Shown: piece after piece, positions 56,944 to 64,000 of the stretch
Layout: each line of letters opens with the position of its first letter
Position numbering within the stretch: position 1 is the stretch's first letter
From: Anadara kagoshimensis
Lineage: Eukaryota; Mollusca; Bivalvia; Arcoida; Arcidae
Length of the DNA stretch: 64,000 nt
Direction of reading: 5' to 3'
Assembly: GCA_021292105.1 (NCBI GenBank)
Contig: CM037870.1
Coordinates: 19,437,424-19,501,423, forward strand
Program-made: the position numbers and the translations under genes
Notes under the pieces: generated by a model
Databases searched by the model: none
Told to the model about the DNA's origin: nothing
Seen by the model: the letters and a program-made list of their open reading frames with translations, nothing else

Positions 56944-57183
56944 TCAACATTGTTTAGATCTGAGCTTATCGGCAATTTTACCAATCCAATCTGCAGCAGG
57001 ACTACTCATTTTTCGGGATTTACAGATAGCCACGATATACATGCACTTAGTTTTATTTATAATGATGTAAGTTCCTCCATTAAAAGCAACAATTTGTGAA
57101 TCGGTACAACTTTTAATACAATAAGTCACGTCATGGAACACCATCGTCTGCCGTGTTCTGTCCCGAAAACAGGCCTCGATCCA
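56944..57183 (-). CDS. profilin-family exon 2 (terminal)
   Basis: Residues 60-138 and TGA. Begins WIEACFRDRTRQTMVF. The acceptor has a strong pyrimidine tract. Confidence 0.75.
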   Translation of the reverse strand, partial: WIEACFRDRTRQTMVFHDVTYCIKSCTDSQIVAFNGGTYIIINKTKCMYIVAICKSRKMSSPAADWIGKIADKLRSKQC

Positions 57184-58273
57184 CTGAAATAAAAAGTAAG
57201 ATAAACTGATTAAAATTCTGATTGATTGATTGATTGATTGATTCATTCATTCATTCATTCATTCATTCATTCAATCATTCATTCCTAGCCAAGAATAGTG
57301 CACTAATTTCGGGACAGTATATATTGCCAGTCCACTGAGTTCAAATATTAAGCCATTATCATATCAATCACGGTATAAAATAAATAAATAAACATAGTCC
57401 ATAAGTGTAAATATTTAATGAAACAAACCGCAAAATAACTGTTTACAAAACACGGGAATATCATAAACAAGATAAGAAAAGGTCAATAAAATGACCCTCA
57501 ACGTATATAAGTAAATAAGACAAGTGTTAAATGTACTGATAATTTTAAAGGGTCAACTTGGTCGAAACCAGTGCCTGACACAAAGATGCGTAAAAAGTTA
57601 AATAAACAGACAATTGGGCGTAAACAAGTAGGTTGGTCCGTAGTCGTAAACAGTTTACCAGTCCAGGCAAATGCAAGTTTTCTTTTTTCAACCAATGGTC
57701 CCTATGATGAACTATTTAAGTCAAAAGTCCATAAAAACTAAACATTTTCGACCTGTAAAAAGTCAACACTGGAGTCGAAACTCGGCCGCAGAATGGCCGA
57801 AATATTGATAACTGGTGACCGAAAAGGCCCGAGAGATTGATAGCGAATTCCTGACGAGTTATAGCTAACTAGCGGGCCTGAAATGAGATTCTGATTCGAT
57901 AGCTTATTGTTAAACTTTCGACGGATCTATACTGTTAATCCGTTTTCATGCAGGAGGAACGCTAATCAGAAACGGTTCAAACCCGTGACGTCAGATCAGT
58001 AAACTGTAGAGTAAAAGTAAAAGACCAAGTTGCTGACTTCAAGTATTTATGGACTTCTGAATATTTATTGTTCAATAATGAATAAATCAATGTAGCCTAA
58101 TATTATAAGTACATGTAGTACATTAGGGTCACGTATTAAAAATATCACATTTCTTGTTAAGTACTAATAAATAGATAAACTTAAGCGATATTGTCGACAT
58201 AAAAATAAAAATCGGTCATGGTGAGATTGAAACTCTGTCACCGTGTTGATGACGTTGGCTAAATTGTTAAGTG

Positions 58274-58311
<38 letters not shown>

Positions 58312-59410
58312 TATTATTATAAACCCACTGCATATGGTAAACAAGCATTAGTTTGGTCAAATGCTATTTTCAGATACTAGTATTTATATGAAAATTCTAT
58401 AATGCTAGAAATACACGTGCACGCTAATTTTATTTGAACTATTTTACTGTAAATAGATATTGTAAAATGATTAGTTTTTTCATAACTTAATGAAAATTAA
58501 TTCAGTAGTATTTATTTTTTAACAAATTCTAATATTGATTATGAAATAATGCATTTAATAGTAGCATGTGACATTAAACTGAATTCGCACATGGCATGAT
58601 CATGATACCGGTACAAAAAAAAATTAAGACACGTGCGATTAACTCGTGATCATATTGATATTCAGATTACACATCAAACAGGTACTTATCACTTAAAATA
58701 TTTACATAGATAATTTATCTCAAATCACGATGATAAAGCCGGCCATACATGTTCTATGACGTAGGACACTTGCTGAGGGAAAATTTTCCTTCTCAGCGGT
58801 AACTTTCTGTTGTTGTCTTCTAAAAGTTCAAAGTCAAATTTCAAATTTTAATCTACTTTTAGAAAACACTTCATACTGATATAAAAGTAAAAGACATGGA
58901 TTGTTAACATTTATGCGCCGTTAATTTAGATTGTCCAACAAACATTTCCCGCATTTTTCGCTGGCTAGCAATAGAATATGATTCGAAAAAAATTAGTTAT
59001 ATTTATTTATTCATTATTATTATTATTATCAGTTTATCAAAAAGTTAAAAACTGTGTATTCCATGTAGTTTTAAATTAACCCTTTTTTTCATTTTATTTA
59101 TATTTTTTCAACCCGTAGTGTGAAGCAAGGCAAACCTTTGTCTCTTTGTAATTTCATGATTGTTCTTTAGATTTTATTTACGGAAACGTGATGCCACGAT
59201 TCGATTGCTTTTCGTGAAAATCCATAGACTTACTCTAAAATCCGTTTTGGAAATATCGAAACCCTTGGACCCGGCAGCTCTCTCGCCGTTCTCGCGTAGC
59301 AGTACTGCTTCGGTTAGTACCAGTTTGGATTTTCCCATAATGCACTGTAACCATTGGTTCCAGATACTGTTTCCGCCAGAAATGTAATTGTTTGCAAACA
59401 TGCTAAACAT
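56944..59410 (-). CDS. profilin-family actin-binding protein, two exons
   Basis: Profilins bind monomeric actin, proline-rich ligands and phosphoinositides in the cytoplasm. Exons 59410-59234 and 57183-56944 join in phase 0 (AGA|GTAAGT donor; TTATTTCAG|TGG acceptor) to give 138 aa, the usual size. Visible marks: two Trp in the N-terminal helix (W17, W20), the AVLLRENGERAAGSKGFDIS strand pair (residues 35-54; profilins have AAI..DG..WA.S.GF), WIEACF, then GGTYIIINKTK and MYIVAICKSR (central strands before the last helix) and the C-terminal helix ending in KLRSKQC (human PFN1 ends LRRSQY). It is diverged; its spacing recalls profilin-4. The start could be Met1 or Met4. It is upstream of EXOSC10 on the same strand; no functional link is implied. 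Confidence 0.75.
57205..57285. repeat. (ATTG)n(ATTC)n microsatellite
   Basis: Seven ATTG-type units switch to ten ATTC-type units, 20 bp upstream of profilin exon 2 on the intron side. Confidence 0.9.
57290..59233. other. profilin gene intron
   Basis: AT-rich. Holds a family E end at 57880-57940 (TAGCTTATTGTTAAACTTTCGAC) and a (TTA)n microsatellite at 58275-58320. Nothing else recognised. Confidence 0.6.
59234..59410 (-). CDS. profilin-family exon 1
   Basis: Residues 1-59. The donor GTAAGT is read from 59233. Upstream sequence on minus shows no clear acceptor, so this is taken as the first coding exon. Confidence 0.7.
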
Positions 59411-60224
59411 TTTTGCAATGCAATATAATATGCTTCCCGCTTTGTAGTTTTGGATTTACCTGCAAAATATGAAAATATCGATATAACTAAAATGGATGTC
59501 ATTTCAAAAGTGTCTCTAAACAAACAGGCACAGGAAATCCATGTTTTCCCAAGCATCTGCATGATCAAAATATGAATAGCCAATCATTGCACACTTCAAC
59601 TCCACACAAAGATTGTTCTTGCGAAGTTTCATAAAGATCTGTGAAATAGTTATCGAGAAAAACTGTGGACAATGTGTTGGCGAAAGAAATGAAGTAAACA
59701 CTAATGTCCCTCCCCAACAAAAATAAATAAGTAAATAAATAAAAAAATAAATAAATAAACAGCAATGTTTAATGTTGTCACTGTTGGTAACCCACGAATA
59801 AAACGGTAACAAGAATATTATGACGAAAATTAATATCAATAACAACTGCATAAAATTAAAGTTACAAATAATTGGAACTCGCTTTTCAGGCGATGAAAAA
59901 TAAAATAAAATCATTTGAAATGGCTGTGATTTATTTGCTTTTAAAATATGAAGTCACCACGCATCTTATAAATTTATCCAATGTTTTAAAATTTGAAAAT
60001 TGATTAAAAATTTCAGATTTTAATTATTGGACTCGCTGTGTATTGCCTTACCTGTAGTAAATTAAAAATAACAGATCTTTAAAGATGAAATGTATTTATT
60101 ATAATAATATGGCCACGTGACAATTTCAATCAACACAGATAGATTTCATCATTCAAAACAAGTAGTATATATATATAAATAGACATTACAGACTCGTCGA
60201 AAAATAAAACTAAGGTTTCGAATT

Positions 60225-60415
60225 AGTGCCCAATCGACAGTCATCTCGGTTCCCAGTTAGCTATATCTTATATCTCGGCACCTTTTGGCAGCCACCACCA
60301 GTCTTGGCAGATTTTCGGCCACTAGTAGCCATCCATATCTCAGCGCCCGAGCTTCGCCTCATTTTCGTTAGCTCAGTGTTAAACTTTCGACAGGTCTGTA
60401 TCACTGTAGATTTAT
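60225..60415. mobile_element. family E copies upstream of the profilin gene
   Basis: TTTTCGTTAGCTCAGTGTTAAAC..TTTCGACAGGTCTGTA at 60364-60410. A second right arm lies at 60700-60755 (TTAGCTTATTGTTAAACTTCC). Confidence 0.65.
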
Positions 60416-61179
60416 CTTGTTTACAAATAAACTGAAGTCACTCATGTACTTAGCGATAAGATCAAAATAATAGTGTATTTTAACCGTGTAACATTTTCGG
60501 GTGTTTACGCCCCAGTCAAGATTCGTTCCGGACTTATATCGAGGTCATGGCCGATGACAGGCTAGATCGCTGGCTTACGAATGACAGCACTACTCATTTC
60601 CTATATGTTTGACGACAATAGTTTGAGAAAGCTTGTCAGTTCGCTTGCTGAAGATCAGTGGTTACTCTGGGTATCTCGGCCACTAGGCAGTCCAGCATCG
60701 ACTCCTTTTCGTCAAGTTAGCTTATTGTTAAACTTCCAACAGGTCTTTACCGTTGTAATTTGCTAAAAGTTGCATACTTGAAATAGCAACTCAGAACAGG
60801 AAACTATTAACAAAAGTATTAGTAAAACGCATATTAGGAATCGGCGATTATAGCACTCCCCGACTTTGGACTGGCACTAAGTGTTGAAACGGGTGATGGT
60901 GCATGAGCTCACAGAGAACCGTTTTATCAAAACTAGACCGAACTTTCTGCCTTAAAGATGGAAAAATACTCTTTTTTATTTTGCTATCATCGTAGTGGCA
61001 ATCTCATTTACCATTGTTTACGGGTTAGATTTCTGTCTAGAATTACTTTAGCAACTAAATTATGTTGCACAACATTTTTAACTTACGCAATCATACGAAC
61101 TGTGTCTAATTTATGAACTTCTAAAACTAAAGTAAGTTACAATGTTTCCGAGTCCGTAGGCAGGTATTTTGCATAAAAG

Positions 61180-61510
61180 AGTTATGGTGTTTAACGTCCC
61201 AGTCAAGAATATTTCACTTACATCGAGACGTCCACAGCTACAGGCTTTTAAAGCAGAGTTCTTTATCGTGATGTCATATACAACTTTTTGAATGTATTTT
61301 ATGCTGATTTAATTCAAAAAGTCATATATGACCGTGCCAAGCCTAACGTGACACGGGACCTCGTTTATTTCGTGGCTTTCATTTCGTAATGCCGAGTGCA
61401 TAGAAAAAAACAGTCACTACCCACTTTGAATCTTGGGCCAGACTTGATCGGAGCTCGAACCCAAGACGTCCCACTTACGGAGCGAGCACTCTACCGACTG
61501 AGCTACCGCA
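61180..61510 (-). mobile_element. SINE family 1 copy with a small internal insertion
   Basis: On minus: A box TAGCTCAGTCGGTAGAG, B box GGGTTCGAGC, tail GACGTTAAACACCATAAC. About 61275-61330 holds sequence absent from other copies, bounded by TCATATATGAC / GTCATATACAAC. Confidence 0.8.
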
Positions 61511-61559
61511 TAGAGGGGTGCGACGTATGACCAGGACCGAGCTACCGTGCGGCTTCCCC

Positions 61560-62682
61560 AGATAGAACACAAAATTGTGCACTTTGCTCAATTGTTTTCG
61601 AACCACTCACACACCCCGAATTACACGTACATGTGTCGTTTCATTTATTAAGTTTTATCAGAGGTTTATTGCCCGACAACTAGTGTACTGCACTTTGGGC
61701 TTTGAATTAGTGTTAAAATTATTATCTATTAAATAAAAAGTACACTTACAATGAACAATGTAACTACAGTTTTGGTTTTGCGAGGGCTAATATAATTTTT
61801 TATGTATTTATTTGTTAGTAGTTATATCATAACATGTGTTTGATGGGCAGTCACCGTTTTCTTTTTTCTTTGTTTTAATTATAGTTTCTTAGCAATTTAA
61901 TTATCAATTAACCTACTTACTGATAAACTTCTGTACTTTTCCTTAGTTAGTTCCCAACTAATACGCTATGGTAGAGCTTGTTCCCACTACGGGAACTTTG
62001 TACAACGAAGTAGGCTGCTTGCAAATAAATTGTTGACTCAGGGATATTGCAAGCTTAGGCTTATCAAGGCCCTCAAAAAGTTTTATGGCCGTCATCACAG
62101 TATTGTTGATAAGTTTGATGTCTCTGTGTCCAGGATTGCCTTGGATATTTGACATCTCATAGTTCCATGTTCCTTTCACACAATTTTGATTACACACGTG
62201 GTGGGTGTAGCTATGTTACAACAGGAGGTGCTTACCCTTCCGGAGCACCCGGCCTCACTTCCCTGGTGGAAGTTCACGTGTCTAACCTAACTTGTCAGTT
62301 CCAAAGTTTTTACTTTGCTTCTGGATTGTGATTCGGAAATGGATTAGTATGTTTGTTTTTGATTACGACCATCATATTTTGAATTACTGTACTACCTTTA
62401 TTGTTTCACTGTTAATCCAAAGTGTAAATCGCGAGATAGTGTCTTATTGAATTGGTTTGGGGTTGACAGTTGACAATAAAGATTGTTTTACATTATGTTG
62501 TACAATTGTTCTGGAGACGGGTTTAAATAAGCTTGTGCTTGTTCCTGAATCCAGTTTACGGTTTGTTTCGTATTGTTTTATTTACTGATGGATAAATATT
62601 GTTTAAATTATTTATTTATTTAATTATTGAATTTACCGTATTTTACCCCGTTTTCTTCTTAATATGTCTTTTAAGACCAAAA

Positions 62683-62713
<31 letters not shown>

Positions 62714-63700
62714 AATAAATAAATAAAATAAAATAAAATAAAACAGATAATATGTTCTATATAGTTTTTAGCTATTATCTATGCTATTAATAGATTGATT
62801 TCGCGGAAGGCTCGTTCAGGAAGTAAAAATCAGTTTATGTCATGTTGCAGTCCAGATCAAATATTTCATGTTAACAGTAGCCGCTGTTACATTTTGATGG
62901 TTAACCCGCTGAAACATAGAGTTTGGTGATCAGATACTGAAATGGCATGGGTAAGTTTGCACAGGAAATTTGAATAGGCTCAGAAATTTGTGAAATACAT
63001 GTAATACAATTTACTTTCCGACGGTCGGTCAGCAGATTAAACATACTGAGTATATATTGATTGATTGGTTTTGTTATTTCATCGTCGCTACCACTACAGT
63101 TATTGGAAATGAGATTTTCACTATGGACCATTTTGTTATTTTTTTTCATAGATTTTCAAAATAATATATAGACCATTCTTTATATTTCAACATGTAAAAG
63201 TTTTATCAAGTAACAGATTAATAGGTCATCTCCATTGGCAATGTGCCAAATGATCCGTGTTCCCTTCCATTCTCAGTCACTGTACTTTTTGTTGCTGTTG
63301 AATGTTGCGTTTATTTTAGAAGTAAATATATGATTTTAAACAAATGTTAAGATTTTTTAATTGACCAGTGTGGGCGAAACTTTTGGAGTCAGGGCAAATG
63401 TGCTCAAAGTCCATCAAGAAATTTAAATCTTGTTTAAAATTGTTTTTATTTGTATTTAATTCTATTATATATGTAATATTATAATTTTTAATGGCTAAAA
63501 CAGTTTAAATTAAATCTACATCGGAAGTACGGTTTCAAATAGGGAAGAAATAGGAAGCGATAATATTTTATTGATCACGTCTCGTCACCTTAGCTTAGGT
63601 CAATGTCGGAATTTCTACTTTCGTTTTCGGTACAGAGTTATGTCCCTTAGCGGAAACTCCACTTCAGCATTTTGTCATGGTGAAATAAGTTTTCTTTTCT
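61560..63700. other. intergenic, repeats only
   Basis: A dispersed fragment at 62205-62355 (GGTGCTTACCCTTCCGGAGCACC) resembles 22750-22890 and 23170-23310. (AAAT)n occupies 62685-62745. No gene recognised. Confidence 0.55.
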
Positions 63701-63736
63701 TTTAGCGGTTTTAATGTTCAATTTCAGAGTTGAACA

Positions 63737-63748
63737 ATGACTGAGAAG
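63737..63748 (+). CDS. possible first coding exon of a rightward gene
   Basis: ATGACTGAGAAG is followed by GTAATA and preceded by CAATTTCAG, so a four-codon 5' exon (MTEK, phase 0) is possible. The rest would be outside the window. Only splice-like signals support it. Confidence 0.15.
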
Positions 63749-64000
63749 GTAATATATTTGTCATAAACCGAAATTATTTTAAAAGTCGCCTATCTGAACT
63801 TGATATCTGAAGGTGACTTATTAATAAGTGCCAAGTCAGTCTGAACACAAGGAACTGAAACAGTTTTAACAAAAAGTACGATAGAATCATTATAAAACAA
63901 CACATAGTGATTTATAGTGATTTGATCGTATTAAAAATAATAAATAACAGAATCATTTGGCCTAAGTGTGTGTTGGGATGCCAACCCAAGTTAGATGCCA

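Noticed and set aside
57861..57960. Additional profilin exon in the intron
   Set aside because: The stretch is a family E transposon end; the two-exon model already gives a complete profilin length.
1..64000. CRISPR array, operon or prokaryotic features
   Set aside because: Introns, SINEs and animal genes rule out a prokaryotic reading; tandem arrays here have no spacer structure.

Overview
The window is animal nuclear DNA. Four protein-coding genes with spliced exons and GT-AG introns can be read, separated and filled by a dense mixture of SINEs, MITEs, minisatellites and homopolymer runs. The repeat style suggests a bivalve mollusc: tRNA-headed SINEs, short TA-flanked inverted-repeat elements, and a long element that starts GAGGCCCATGGGCC and ends in CAGGTGAGCTAAAA beside GACGGACGACGG runs. 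The species is an inference; the animal origin is secure from the genes.

Layout. Bases 1-3450 are a 26-bp minisatellite arranged in two long higher-order copies. Bases 3451-9490 are intergenic repeats. XXYLT1 (minus, 12325-9491, two coding exons, 397 aa) is a GT8 xylosyltransferase. It diverges from MIIP (plus, 13766-22230, six coding exons, 623 aa). MIIP converges with EXOSC10 (minus, 53375-25277, 22 coding exons, 850 aa), the exosome 3'-5' exonuclease RRP6. Upstream of EXOSC10 on the same strand lies a two-exon profilin-family gene (59410-56944, 138 aa). The last 4.6 kb has no firm gene, only a possible first coding exon near 63737.

All exon chains were assembled by hand from splice sites, reading phase and recalled human homologues. 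In each gene the phases close exactly from ATG to stop. The genes are unrelated cell-maintenance genes (Notch EGF glycosylation in the ER, a migration/mitosis regulator, nuclear RNA decay, actin binding); I see no joint pathway. MIIP and EXOSC10 also lie in the same human band, 1p36.22, so their adjacency may be retained ancestral linkage.

The most informative non-coding structure is a transposon record with target-site duplications readable by eye. It includes two hAT-like elements with 8-bp duplications, a 565-bp element inserted in a tandem copy of an EXOSC10 splice site, a three-family nested MITE cluster, and two elements whose terminal repeats are built from short G/C motif arrays. No convincing novel multi-gene system was found.
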